This document shows positions 53,550-62,109 of a stretch of DNA of 64,000 nt, piece after piece. How positions within the stretch are numbered: position 1 is the first letter of the stretch; each line of letters opens with the position of its first letter. The stretch is from assembly GCF_014641595.1 (NCBI RefSeq), contig NZ_BMIA01000003.1, forward strand, positions 496,001 to 560,000, given 5' to 3'. Made by a program: the position numbers and the translations under genes. The stretch comes from Dyadobacter endophyticus. Lineage in GTDB: Bacteria > Bacteroidota > Bacteroidia > Cytophagales > Spirosomataceae. Below the pieces are notes generated by a model. The model did no database searches. It was not told the origin of the DNA and saw nothing but the letters and a program-made list of their open reading frames with translations.

Positions 53550-55181
53550 ATGTCTAAGAAAATATTTTTTGACACAGAAGCACGCGATAAGATCAAACGC
53601 GGTGTGGACACCCTGGCTGACGCCGTTAAAGTTACATTGGGACCCCGCGGTCGTAACGTTGTAATCGACAAGAAATTCGGTTCTCCAAGCATCACCAAAG
53701 ATGGTGTTACTGTTGCCAAAGAAATCGATCTGAAAGATCCTATCGAAAACATGGGAGCTCAGTTGGTGAAAGAAGTAGCATCCAAAACTGCTGACTCAGC
53801 TGGTGATGGTACTACAACTGCTACCGTGCTTGCACAGGCGATCTACTCGATCGGTGTGAAAAACGTAGCCGCCGGTGCTAATCCGATGGACCTGAAACGC
53901 GGTATCGACAAAGCGGTATCAGCGATCACTAGAGATCTGGAAGCTCAGAAAAAAAATATCTCTACCTCCAAAGAAATCGCTCAGGTTGCTACTATTTCTG
54001 CAAACCATGACGAGGAGATCGGTCAAATGATTGCTGAGGCAATGGAGAAAGTTGGTAAAGAAGGTGTGATCACCGTTGAAGAAGCACGCGGAACTGAAAC
54101 AGAAGTTAAAACTGTGGAAGGTATGCAGTTCGACCGTGGTTACCTGTCTCCATACTTCGTAACCAACACCGAGAAAATGGAAGCCGAACTGGAGCGTCCG
54201 TTTATCCTCATCTCTGAGAAGAAAGTTTCTTCTATGAAAGAACTTCTTCCAGTATTGGAAGCAGTTGCACAAACCGGCCGTCCTTTGCTTATCCTTGCAG
54301 AAGATGTTGACGGAGAAGCACTTGCTACATTGGTAGTAAACAAAATCCGTGGTGCATTGAAAGTAGCTGCTGTTAAAGCGCCTGGTTTCGGTGACCGTCG
54401 TAAAGCAATGCTGGAAGATATCGCTATCATCACTGGCGGTACAGTTATCAGCGAAGAGCGTGGTTTCAAATTGGAAAACGCTACGCTTGACTACCTCGGT
54501 ACTTGCGAAAAAGCGATTATCGACAAAGACAACACCACTTTGGTTAACGGTAGCGGTGCATCTGAGGATATTCAGGCACGTGTAAACCAGATCAAAGCGC
54601 AGATCGAAAACACTACATCTGATTACGATCGCGAAAAACTTCAGGAGCGTCTGGCGAAACTGTCAGGCGGTGTAGCGATCCTTTACATCGGTGCTGCTAC
54701 TGAGGTTGAAATGAAAGAGAAAAAAGACCGCGTTGATGACGCCCTTCACGCAACACGCGCTGCGGTTGAAGAAGGTATCGTTGCAGGTGGTGGTGTAGCG
54801 TTCATTCGTGCAACAGCTGCTCTTGAAGGCGTTGTAGGCTTAAACGAAGACGAAAAGACCGGTATCAATATCATCCGTGTTGCTTTGGAAGCTCCGTTGA
54901 GAACTATCGTTTCCAACTCAGGCCAGGAGCCATCCGTAGTAGTTCAAAAGGTTAAGGAAGGAACTGGCGCTTACGGATACAACGCGAAAGACAATACCTA
55001 CGGAGATCTTCTCGAAGCAGGTATCATCGATCCTAAGAAAGTATCCCGTTTGGCTCTTGAAAACGCGGCATCTATCGCGGGTCTGTTGCTTACAACAGAA
55101 TGCGTTATCGCTGACGAACCAGAAGAAGCTCCTGCGGCAGGTGGCCACAGCCACGGCGGCGGAATGGGTGGCATGATGTAA
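53550..55181 (+). CDS. groEL: Chaperonin GroEL
   Basis: A 543-residue ATP-dependent chaperonin that forms the double-ring folding chamber. Recognised by VTLGPRGRNVVIDKKFGSPSITKDGVTVAKEI, ATP-binding AGDGTTTATVLAQAI, GYLSPYFVTNTEKM, VKAPGFGDRRKAMLEDIAI, AAVEEGIVAGGGVAFIRA and the Gly/Met-rich C-terminal tail (GGGMGGMM), here preceded by a His-containing HSHGG. Codon use is strongly biased, as expected for a highly expressed gene. It is followed by a strong terminator. Confidence 0.99.
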   Translation: MSKKIFFDTEARDKIKRGVDTLADAVKVTLGPRGRNVVIDKKFGSPSITKDGVTVAKEIDLKDPIENMGAQLVKEVASKTADSAGDGTTTATVLAQAIYSIGVKNVAAGANPMDLKRGIDKAVSAITRDLEAQKKNISTSKEIAQVATISANHDEEIGQMIAEAMEKVGKEGVITVEEARGTETEVKTVEGMQFDRGYLSPYFVTNTEKMEAELERPFILISEKKVSSMKELLPVLEAVAQTGRPLLILAEDVDGEALATLVVNKIRGALKVAAVKAPGFGDRRKAMLEDIAIITGGTVISEERGFKLENATLDYLGTCEKAIIDKDNTTLVNGSGASEDIQARVNQIKAQIENTTSDYDREKLQERLAKLSGGVAILYIGAATEVEMKEKKDRVDDALHATRAAVEEGIVAGGGVAFIRATAALEGVVGLNEDEKTGINIIRVALEAPLRTIVSNSGQEPSVVVQKVKEGTGAYGYNAKDNTYGDLLEAGIIDPKKVSRLALENAASIAGLLLTTECVIADEPEEAPAAGGHSHGGGMGGMM

Positions 55182-55207
55182 TCAGCCTCCGTTTCTTCGG
55201 AAAATAT

Positions 55208-55244
55208 AAAAACCGGCTGCCAGTTTCCTGGCAGCCGGTTTTTT
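55208..55244. terminator. Strong bidirectional intrinsic terminator after groEL
   Basis: A 16-bp perfect stem (55208-55223 with 55228-55243) and a 4-nt loop, flanked by A-rich and T-rich sequence so that both strands have a T-run. It separates groEL from the convergent ABC transporter gene. Confidence 0.95.
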
Positions 55245-55271
55245 GTTTAGCTAGTTAATATGAAAAGAAAG

Positions 55272-55943
55272 TTAAACTGAATGCTGGACCATCAAGCCAT
55301 CCTGCATCACTAACCTCCTATCGGCCATTTCGGCCAGTTCTTCATTGTGTGTCACGATGATAAACGTCTGCCCCGTCTCATCGCGCAGTTTGAAAAACAG
55401 CTGGTGCAAATCCAATGCATTATGTGAATCCAGGTTACCGCTTGGTTCATCCGCTAACACGATGGCCGGCCGGTTCAGTAGTGCCCGCGCTACGGCCACG
55501 CGCTGCTGTTCACCGCCTGAAAGTTGGGAAGGCAAATGCTCCATCCTACCGCCGAGACCCAGCAGTTCGAGCAGCTCTTTGGCGCGCGTCTGAATGTCCT
55601 TTTCATTGGCATTGCCATTGATATAACCCGGCATACACACGTTTTCCAATGCGGTGAACTCTGCAAGCAGGTTATGAAATTGGAAAATGAAGCCGATCTT
55701 CTCGTTACGGAATCGCGCGAGCTCTTTATCCTTTTGAGTAAAGACATTTATACCTTCGATAAATACCTCCCCCTGCTCCGGTCTGTCGAGCGTTCCGAGA
55801 ATATGGAGAAAGGTACTTTTCCCTGCGCCCGACGGCCCTACAATGGCAACTACTTCCCCCTTTTTTACTTCCAGATCAATGCCTTTTAAAACCTGCAAGG
55901 AACCATAAGTACGCCTGATCCCACTCGCCCGAAGTAGCTCCAT
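55272..55943 (-). CDS. ABC transporter ATP-binding protein (LolD/MacB group)
   Basis: A 223-residue ATPase with Walker A GPSGAGKS, Q-loop FIFQFHNLLAEFTALENV, signature LSGGEQQR, Walker B IVLADEPSGNLD and the H-loop VTHN. The sequence pattern (QFHNLL, NVCMPGYI, EPSGNLD) places it in the LolD/MacB group, which drives lipoprotein release to the outer membrane or peptide/macrolide export. The permease is not adjacent: the gene is single, with sucC divergent upstream. A LolD role is therefore plausible but not proven. Confidence 0.9.
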   Translation of the reverse strand: MELLRASGIRRTYGSLQVLKGIDLEVKKGEVVAIVGPSGAGKSTFLHILGTLDRPEQGEVFIEGINVFTQKDKELARFRNEKIGFIFQFHNLLAEFTALENVCMPGYINGNANEKDIQTRAKELLELLGLGGRMEHLPSQLSGGEQQRVAVARALLNRPAIVLADEPSGNLDSHNALDLHQLFFKLRDETGQTFIIVTHNEELAEMADRRLVMQDGLMVQHSV

Positions 55944-56028
55944 AATGAAAAGATAATTGCGCCGAAAACTCGCCCGTTTTGATTAATTCCTTAATTTGCC
56001 GTGAAAATACCAATTTACTTTTACACTC

Positions 56029-57252
56029 ATGAATATTCACGAATATCAAGGCAAAAGCATTCTTAAAAAATACGGTGTGCGTATTCAGGAAGGCCTCGTA
56101 GCCGACACTCCGGATAAAGCTGTGGAGGTTGCACGTGAGCTCAGCCAGCAGACAGGCACCAAGTGGTATGTTGTAAAATCCCAGATCCACGCAGGTGGCC
56201 GCGGAAAGGGCCGTATCGTCGGCAGCGAACAGCGTGGTGTAGCATTGGCTAAGTCTGTTGAAGATGTCAGGACCATCTCTAACAATATCCTGGGAAAAGT
56301 ATTGGTAACGCACCAAACCGGTGCAGAAGGCAAGCGAGTAAACAAGGTCCTGATTGCAGAAGACGTATACTACCCAGGGCCAAGCGAGCCGAAAGAATAT
56401 TACCTGTCGATCCTTCTGGATCGCGGCAGAAACTGCAACGTGATCATGGCCAGCACCGAAGGCGGTATGGACATCGAAGAAGTGGCAGAACATACTCCTG
56501 AAAGAATTATCAAAGAATGGATCGATCCCAAAGTTGGATTGCAGCCATTCCAGGCTCGTAAAGTGGCATTTGCCCTGGGTTTGGAAGGTGACGCGTTCAA
56601 GGAAATGGTGAAATTCATTTCTTCTCTTTATAAAGCATACGCGGAAAGCGATTCGTCCATGTTCGAAATCAACCCGGTTTTGAAAACATCCGACAATAAG
56701 ATCCTCGCCGTGGACGCCAAGGTAGACCTGGACGACAACGCATTGTACCGTCACCCCGAACTGGCTGAAATGCGCGACACCAACGAAGAAGATCCATTGG
56801 AAGTAGAAGCGGGAGCCAACAACCTGAACTACGTAAAACTGGACGGAAACGTAGGTTGTATGGTAAATGGAGCCGGACTTGCAATGGCAACGATGGACCT
56901 GATCAAACTGTCGGGCGGTGAGCCTGCCAACTTCCTCGACGTTGGAGGTGGCGCGAACGCACGCACCGTAGAAGCTGGTTTCCGTATCATTCTCAAAGAC
57001 CCGAACGTAAAAGCGATCCTGATCAACATCTTCGGCGGTATCGTTCGTTGCGACCGTGTTGCTGCGGGTGTAGTAGAAGCTTACAAAGCGATCGGCGAGA
57101 TTCCAGTGCCTATCATCGTTCGTCTGCAAGGAACCAATGCAGAAGAAGGTGCACGCATCATCAACGAATCCGGTCTGAAAGTTTACTCTGCGATCGAGTT
57201 CAAAGAAGCAGCGGCGAAGGTTTCTGAAGTTCTGGCTGAGCTGGGCGTTTAG
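56029..57252 (+). CDS. sucC: Succinate-CoA ligase (ADP-forming) subunit beta
   Basis: A 407-residue TCA-cycle enzyme subunit that converts succinyl-CoA + ADP + Pi to succinate + ATP. ATP-grasp domain: MNIHEYQGKSILKKYGV, SQIHAGGRGKGRIVGS, SSMFEINPVLKTSDNKILAVDAKVDLDDNALYRHPEL. Ligase domain: NYVKLDGNVGCMVNGAGLAMATMD, NFLDVGGGAN, INIFGGIVRCDRVA and RLQGTNAEEGARI. The alpha subunit gene (sucD) is not adjacent, as often in Bacteroidota. A long open frame on the opposite strand is an artefact of codon bias. Confidence 0.98.
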   Translation: MNIHEYQGKSILKKYGVRIQEGLVADTPDKAVEVARELSQQTGTKWYVVKSQIHAGGRGKGRIVGSEQRGVALAKSVEDVRTISNNILGKVLVTHQTGAEGKRVNKVLIAEDVYYPGPSEPKEYYLSILLDRGRNCNVIMASTEGGMDIEEVAEHTPERIIKEWIDPKVGLQPFQARKVAFALGLEGDAFKEMVKFISSLYKAYAESDSSMFEINPVLKTSDNKILAVDAKVDLDDNALYRHPELAEMRDTNEEDPLEVEAGANNLNYVKLDGNVGCMVNGAGLAMATMDLIKLSGGEPANFLDVGGGANARTVEAGFRIILKDPNVKAILINIFGGIVRCDRVAAGVVEAYKAIGEIPVPIIVRLQGTNAEEGARIINESGLKVYSAIEFKEAAAKVSEVLAELGV

Positions 57253-57290
57253 AAAACTACCTTAGAGGCTGACATAATGTAAAAACGTTA

Positions 57291-57352
57291 ATGTCACCCT
57301 GAGGGAAGTCGAAGGGAAATGCGCTATCGCAATTTCCCTTCGACTTCGCTCC
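57291..57352. repeat. Stem-loop repeat of the CCCTTCGAC...GTCGAAGGG type
   Basis: A 16-bp perfect stem (57305-57320 with 57332-57347), extended inward by GCG/CGC around CTAT with one bulged base. The flanking TGTCACCCTGAG and the arm GTCGAAGGG resemble a palindromic repeat common between genes of many Bacteroidota (established only as a remembered pattern). It sits between the convergent sucC and gntP-type genes and probably also stops transcription. Confidence 0.65.
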
Positions 57353-57403
57353 TTTAGATTCGTTTTATACTTGCATCACAACCTCCTGACAACACCTGAC
57401 CTT

Positions 57404-58738
57404 TTAGCCAATTAGCAGGTACAACACCATCGTAGTTGCAAAACTAACCACGCCCTGCAACCCCGTCAGAATGGTATGCGTACGGTAGGTGTCCTTCGCC
57501 GAAATGCCTGTAAACTGTGATACTACCCAGAACCAGGCGTCATTGGTATGTGAAACTATCATGGCTCCACTTCCTACTGCCATTACCACCAGGGTTATTT
57601 GAACGGGCGTTACAAAACCGAGGGTTGCCAGTAGCGGCGCCAGGATACTCGTCGTGAGCACCATAGCCGATGTGGTGGAGCCCTGGGCTGTTTTGAAAAA
57701 AACTGCAATCAGAAAGGCAATCACGAGCAGATAACCACCCGACATTTCATTGTGCAGCAGCCACTCACTGACCATCTCCTTCAAAGAAGTTTCCTTCAAA
57801 ATCGCTCCAAATGCCCCTCCCGCGCCTACCAGCACGAGGGTGGTGCCGCAATGCTCGATACCGCTTTTGAAACAGGCCATCATGCGTTGCGACGCGTTTT
57901 CCGGAAAAAGGGAATAGCTGAAAAATATCGCCAGCAGGAATGACACCAGTGGACTGCCGAGAAAGCTTAGCCAACGTGTGAGATCTTCCGGGAAATACAG
58001 GATTTTGGCAAAAGAAGCCAGGGTGATCAGTAAAATAGGCAGAACGATAGGCATGAATGCTTTCCAGGCCGGCGGCAGCAGCCGCTCTTCAATCACCTGT
58101 GGCTCTTCCACTGCTGCATCGTCAATCAGTTTTACATTCCTGGCATATTTACCTGCAAACCAGGTCGACAAGAATAGGCTGGGAATGGAAACAACCAACC
58201 CGATTAATATTACCAGCCCGATCGAATCGGGGATACCGAGGTTGCCGGCAGCGGACAAAGGCCCCGGTGTGGGCGGTACGAGTGTGTGAGTCGCAAATAG
58301 CCCGCCGGATAGCGACAATGCAATGGTGGCAAGTGGCATCCCCGTTCTTTTGGCTACAATCTGGTTCAGTTTATGCAAAATAATAAACCCTGAATCACAG
58401 AATACCGGGATACCGACAATCCCGCCGATAACCGACATCGCAAACGCCGGGCGCTTCTCACCGAACAGCTTCAATATCACATCCGCAACCTTAATGGCGG
58501 CGCCCGATTTGTCGAGAATCGCCCCGATCACGCAGCCCAGAATCACCATTAGCCCGATTTTGGACATCAATTCTCCAAAACCTTTCCCGATCGTTTCGGC
58601 CAGCTTGTCCATGGGCAGCCCTGCAAAAACACCGACGCCAATGGCCGCGAGCAGCAACCCGATGAGCGGATGCATTTTTAATACCGTGGAACTGAGGACT
58701 ATAAACGCAATAGCAGCCAGTACGATAATGAAGATCAT
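57404..58738 (-). CDS. GntP-family gluconate/organic acid:H+ symporter
   Basis: A 444-residue polytopic inner-membrane transporter with about 12 hydrophobic segments. GntP signatures: MHPLIGLLLAAIGVGVFAGLP, GFGELMSKIGLMVILGCVIGAIL, GIPVFCDSGFIIL, ATHTLVPPTPGPLSAAGNLGI, TTLVLVGAGGAFGAILKET, FFKTAQGSTTSAMVLTTSILAPLL and SHTNDAWFW. Family members import gluconate or related sugar acids. The gene starts 4 bp after the stop of the esterase gene, so the two form an operon; a sugar-acid product of that enzyme as the imported substrate is inference. Confidence 0.93.
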   Translation of the reverse strand: MIFIIVLAAIAFIVLSSTVLKMHPLIGLLLAAIGVGVFAGLPMDKLAETIGKGFGELMSKIGLMVILGCVIGAILDKSGAAIKVADVILKLFGEKRPAFAMSVIGGIVGIPVFCDSGFIILHKLNQIVAKRTGMPLATIALSLSGGLFATHTLVPPTPGPLSAAGNLGIPDSIGLVILIGLVVSIPSLFLSTWFAGKYARNVKLIDDAAVEEPQVIEERLLPPAWKAFMPIVLPILLITLASFAKILYFPEDLTRWLSFLGSPLVSFLLAIFFSYSLFPENASQRMMACFKSGIEHCGTTLVLVGAGGAFGAILKETSLKEMVSEWLLHNEMSGGYLLVIAFLIAVFFKTAQGSTTSAMVLTTSILAPLLATLGFVTPVQITLVVMAVGSGAMIVSHTNDAWFWVVSQFTGISAKDTYRTHTILTGLQGVVSFATTMVLYLLIG

Positions 58739-58742
58739 GCGC

Positions 58743-59894
58743 TTACAAAAGTTTAAGCACCGCCTCGTCGCCCATTACCGCATTGGCCGGACGCGGATGG
58801 CCGGCATCGAAAACAGCCAGGTCTTTCTGTTCTAACACTTTGGCAGGTTCTTCATCGATTTGTCCGTCCTTGCCGGTCACTGCTTTGAGGTCCAGTTTCA
58901 GGTGCTTGGCCATGAATGCATACATCGCCTTGCGTTTCGATGGGCCGTAATCGTGCTTCTCGTTGGCCAGATGTACAGCTTCCAGGTTATCCTTTTTGTT
59001 GTACAAGGCATAAACCTTTTGCATGAATGGGTATTCCACTTCCCGCGTGTTCTTGGTCCAGTCGCCGCCGTCCGAAATCATGATCATAGGGCGCGGGGCG
59101 GTTAATGCAGCTATTTCTACATTATTGGTCTGATAGTCGCCTTTTTTGTGGATAGGCAAGCCGCTTTCGCAGACACAGCCGCCGAAGAAATAGGCCGAAA
59201 CCATCACCACCGGTACCGATACTTTCACGCGGTTATCCAATGCGGCGAGCAGGAACGTTTGCGTCCCTCCGCCCGATTCGCCCGTGCAGGCAACGCGGTT
59301 GGGGTCGACGCCCGGAATCGATAACAGGAAATCGAGTGAGCGGATGCTGTTAATGGTCTGCAATTTCAATGCTTTCGCCATTTTATGCTCGCATTGCTTC
59401 GCATCGCCTTGCCCTACCATGTCCCACACGAAGACGATCGCGCCCATACGTGCGAGCGTGGCGCAGCGCTTCTGCGTCTGCTCGCGGAAACGCCCGTGCG
59501 GGTTCTCGCCATGCCCGTGCGGCGCGAGGATGGCGGCGTAGGATTTCTGTTGTTTTAATGGTCTGTACAAATTACCCGTCACATAAATGCCCGGCATGCT
59601 TTCGAATGCTACATTTTCAATGGAGTATCCATCCATTTCTCTTTTGGAATGGATAATGGGCTTCGAGGTTGGCTTTTCAGGCAATGATTGCAAATCCATT
59701 CCATTGCGGATCTGCTGGCGAATCTGCGCCGCGCGGACTTCCCATTCTACTTTGGAAGCCGGAATATGTTTTTCGAGGAAAGCCTTGCCTTGTTCTTCGG
59801 TGAAATAGGCGCCCTGGCAGAGTTCGGCTTGCTGGGCGAGGCCCTGAGATGCGAGGCCAAGGAGGCCGAAAAGGATGGTATATGCGATTTTCAT
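58743..59894 (-). CDS. Secreted alpha/beta-hydrolase (acetyl xylan esterase-like)
   Basis: A 383-residue enzyme with a signal peptide (MKIAYTILFGLLGLASQGLAQ). The alpha/beta-hydrolase core shows the nucleophile elbow GESGGGTQ, oxyanion region LAPHGHGENPHGRF, an acidic site near ISDGGDWTKN and the catalytic His in NEKHDYGPSKR. Related proteins are annotated as acetyl xylan esterases or dienelactone-hydrolase-like; true specificity is unknown. The start at 59894 is chosen because a longer frame would add 34 non-signal residues through a repeat region. It forms an operon with the GntP-type permease downstream (4-bp gap). Confidence 0.8.
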   Translation of the reverse strand: MKIAYTILFGLLGLASQGLAQQAELCQGAYFTEEQGKAFLEKHIPASKVEWEVRAAQIRQQIRNGMDLQSLPEKPTSKPIIHSKREMDGYSIENVAFESMPGIYVTGNLYRPLKQQKSYAAILAPHGHGENPHGRFREQTQKRCATLARMGAIVFVWDMVGQGDAKQCEHKMAKALKLQTINSIRSLDFLLSIPGVDPNRVACTGESGGGTQTFLLAALDNRVKVSVPVVMVSAYFFGGCVCESGLPIHKKGDYQTNNVEIAALTAPRPMIMISDGGDWTKNTREVEYPFMQKVYALYNKKDNLEAVHLANEKHDYGPSKRKAMYAFMAKHLKLDLKAVTGKDGQIDEEPAKVLEQKDLAVFDAGHPRPANAVMGDEAVLKLL

Positions 59895-59960
59895 AGGAAT
59901 GCCGGTTTGGTCAGAAAAGCGCAGGACCTCGGTGGGATACTGTTGGCAACCTAGGATTTT

Positions 59961-60037
59961 GGCCGCGGACCACTGACGGCCGACCGCTGAATGCATAATT
60001 ATGTGATCTGTCGTCCGCGGTCAGCCGCCGGCGGTCA
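59961..60037. repeat. Inverted pair of heptad-periodic GAC/GTC arrays
   Basis: In the left arm GAC recurs exactly every 7 bp (59968, 59975, 59982, then GAA at 59989). In the right arm GTC recurs every 7 bp (60013, 60020, 60034, with ATC at 60006 and GCC at 60027). CCGCGGAC (59963-59970) and GTCCGCGG (60013-60020) are perfect inverted copies, with ATAATTAT between the arms. The right arm runs into the stop codon of the lipid kinase gene. Confidence 0.65.
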
Positions 60038-60931
60038 TTCTCCCTCCCGCAACCCTACCGGAATAGCGACCTTCACATATCCCTTCAAAATGACAGCCTC
60101 CAACTTTTCCACCAGGCCCTTATATTCTCCATCAATCTGGAAATGCGCAGACTTTTGAACACATTCGATCGTCGCTTTTTCCACCGAAATCACCTTCATG
60201 ATCTCCGGGTTAAAGTCGGTGCTGCCGGCGAGGATTTTGGCTGTTTCAATGAAATCAAGCTTTTTGGCAATGACCAGCTCGAAGAACCCGTCGCACATAT
60301 CCCCGATAGGATTGATACTCACACCGGTACCGTATTTTTTGGCATTGGCTATAATGACGATCAATACCTCGGTTTCGAGCACTTCGTCGTCTGTGGTAAT
60401 CTTTACGTCAAAGTTCTCGTGCTCGCTGAGTGTCCGCAGCATTTCGCGGGCGTACCCTAGCTTACCGCGGGTGTCGCTGTCCTCGTAGTTTTTAACAAGC
60501 AATGCATTCAACCCGATATCAGCTAAATGCAGACTAATTTCGCCATTAATCGAAACGGCGTCGATAGCGGACACTTCGCCTTCGAACGCCACTTCCAATG
60601 CCTGATCAATGGAGCCCGACAATCCGAAATCGGCGGAAAGACCGTTGGCGGAACCGGCAGGGATAATGCAGAGAATGGCGTCCGTACCATGTAATGCTTG
60701 CGCGACCATGGAAATCGTGCCATCCCCACCGGCTACCAGCACACGCTCCGGCCTGATATTTTCAACCATTTCCCTGATGGTCTGTTGATCGTCGTCGCCG
60801 GTGGTGGAGTAAATGCGCAGGTCGCAACCCTCGGCTTCCGATTTTCCAATAACCCTTTCAAAAATGACATCCTTGTTCACGTCTCCGGAAATGGGATTTA
60901 CTACCAGCAAAACTTTCGGTTGTGAAGACAT
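60035..60931 (-). CDS. Diacylglycerol kinase-family lipid kinase (DagK/YegS type)
   Basis: A 298-residue soluble lipid kinase. Motifs: VVNPISGDVNK (phosphate-binding start), VAGGDGTISMVAQAL with GGDGT at 68-72, IPAGSANGLSADFGL and DGEYKGL near the C-terminus (ligand Asp/Glu). Such enzymes phosphorylate diacylglycerol to phosphatidic acid, or sphingoid or related lipids. The start codon is only 21 bp from the start of the divergent App1-type phosphatase gene, which would catalyse the reverse step on phosphatidic acid. Confidence 0.92.
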   Translation of the reverse strand: MSSQPKVLLVVNPISGDVNKDVIFERVIGKSEAEGCDLRIYSTTGDDDQQTIREMVENIRPERVLVAGGDGTISMVAQALHGTDAILCIIPAGSANGLSADFGLSGSIDQALEVAFEGEVSAIDAVSINGEISLHLADIGLNALLVKNYEDSDTRGKLGYAREMLRTLSEHENFDVKITTDDEVLETEVLIVIIANAKKYGTGVSINPIGDMCDGFFELVIAKKLDFIETAKILAGSTDFNPEIMKVISVEKATIECVQKSAHFQIDGEYKGLVEKLEAVILKGYVKVAIPVGLREGE

Positions 60932-60952
60932 ATTCGATAAATTAGGGACCTG

Positions 60953-62014
60953 ATGTCGCAGAGGATAAAGATAGTTATGAAACGTTGTGACTTAAAACTA
61001 TACCGTGGCTACGCCAATAAAAAGGAATTGACCGTATTTGGCCACGTGGTGAAAAAATACCCCTCCGGTGACCGGAAATATACCAGGCGTGGCTTTCGGT
61101 ACGCAAAAACCATCATCGAGCTGTTCTCTATTAAAACCATTCCGTTCTTGAAGATCGTGCTGCATGTGGGTGAAAAGACCTTCGAAACGACTGCCGAGGC
61201 CGATGGCTATTTCCGTTTTCAGGTACCTCTCAGCGATGAAATGCCCAGCGGCTGGCATACCTACCGTGTTACCCTGAACGACGAGATCAATGGCAAAAAG
61301 TACCATGCGGAGAGTTCGGAAGAGTTTTTTCTGCCTTATAAAAGTTCCTACGGCGTCATTTCCGACATTGACGATACGTTCCTGATCTCGCACAGTCGCC
61401 GTTCGTTCAGAAAGTTATTTGTTCTGCTTTCCAAAAATGTACAGGCCCGAAAGCCATTTGATGATGTGGTAAAGCACTACCAGCTGCTTTCGTTCGCCAG
61501 CCGTGTTCACCCGCACAAAGACAACAATATCTTCTTTTACGTGTCAAGCAGTGAATGGAATTTGTACGACATGATCGTCCGGTTTGCCGAGTTGAACGGC
61601 CTGCCAAAAGCGGTTTTAAAGCTCAACAAAATCAAATCAGGACTCGACGATTTCGTGATGACCGGCAGTGGCTCACACGACCATAAGTTGCGAAAAATCC
61701 ACAATATCATTGATTTCTATCCCGAATTGCAGTTTATTTTACTCGGTGACGATTCCCAAAAAGACCCTGAGATTTACGAGGAAATTTGCCGGACATTCCC
61801 CCAAAGCATCCGCGCGGTATACATGCGCCAGACGCGCAAACGGAGCAAGGCGCACACGGCCGCATTGCTGAAAAACATTCAGGATCTGGGAATAGACACC
61901 TGCTATTTCGCGCACAGCAACAAGGCGATCATCCATTCCCTCGACACCGGCATTGTTTTCCAGACGCCCACGGAGCCGGAGGTAAAGGAAATTGTGTCGA
62001 ACGCCATTTCCTGA
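60953..62014 (+). CDS. App1-family phosphatidate phosphatase-like protein (DUF2183)
   Basis: A 353-residue protein. The N-terminus (about 15-130) is a beta-rich domain (LYRGYANKKELTVFGHVV, KIVLHVGEKTFETTAEADGYFRFQV). The C-terminal half is the App1/DUF2183 HAD-like phosphatase with SDIDDTFLISHS (DxDxT, Asp138/Asp140), FYVSSSEWNLYDM and ILLGDDSQKDPEIYEEI. Yeast App1 is a Mg-dependent phosphatidate phosphatase, so conversion of phosphatidic acid to diacylglycerol is the likely reaction. It is transcribed away from the lipid kinase gene with 21 bp between start codons. Confidence 0.9.
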   Translation: MSQRIKIVMKRCDLKLYRGYANKKELTVFGHVVKKYPSGDRKYTRRGFRYAKTIIELFSIKTIPFLKIVLHVGEKTFETTAEADGYFRFQVPLSDEMPSGWHTYRVTLNDEINGKKYHAESSEEFFLPYKSSYGVISDIDDTFLISHSRRSFRKLFVLLSKNVQARKPFDDVVKHYQLLSFASRVHPHKDNNIFFYVSSSEWNLYDMIVRFAELNGLPKAVLKLNKIKSGLDDFVMTGSGSHDHKLRKIHNIIDFYPELQFILLGDDSQKDPEIYEEICRTFPQSIRAVYMRQTRKRSKAHTAALLKNIQDLGIDTCYFAHSNKAIIHSLDTGIVFQTPTEPEVKEIVSNAIS

Positions 62015-62054
62015 CTTACTTTGCCGTTCCGGTAGGGATTATCTGCCGGCTGGT

Positions 62055-62084
62055 TTTGGCATATATCCGCCGTTTTGTAACTTG
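62055..62084 (+). promoter_or_regulatory. Putative promoter of the two-component operon (imperfect)
   Basis: TTTG (62055-62058), 19 nt, TAACTTG (62078-62084), one T short of TAnnTTTG. It lies 25 nt before the ATG at 62110. Confidence 0.35.
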
Positions 62085-62109
62085 ATCCCTCCCATTATTT
62101 GGAATAACC

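Noticed and set aside
55876..57129. A 417-residue open frame on the minus strand opposite sucC
   Set aside because: It is the mirror of a strongly biased coding gene, its composition (very rich in Phe, His, Val, Cys) fits no protein family, and sucC is certain.
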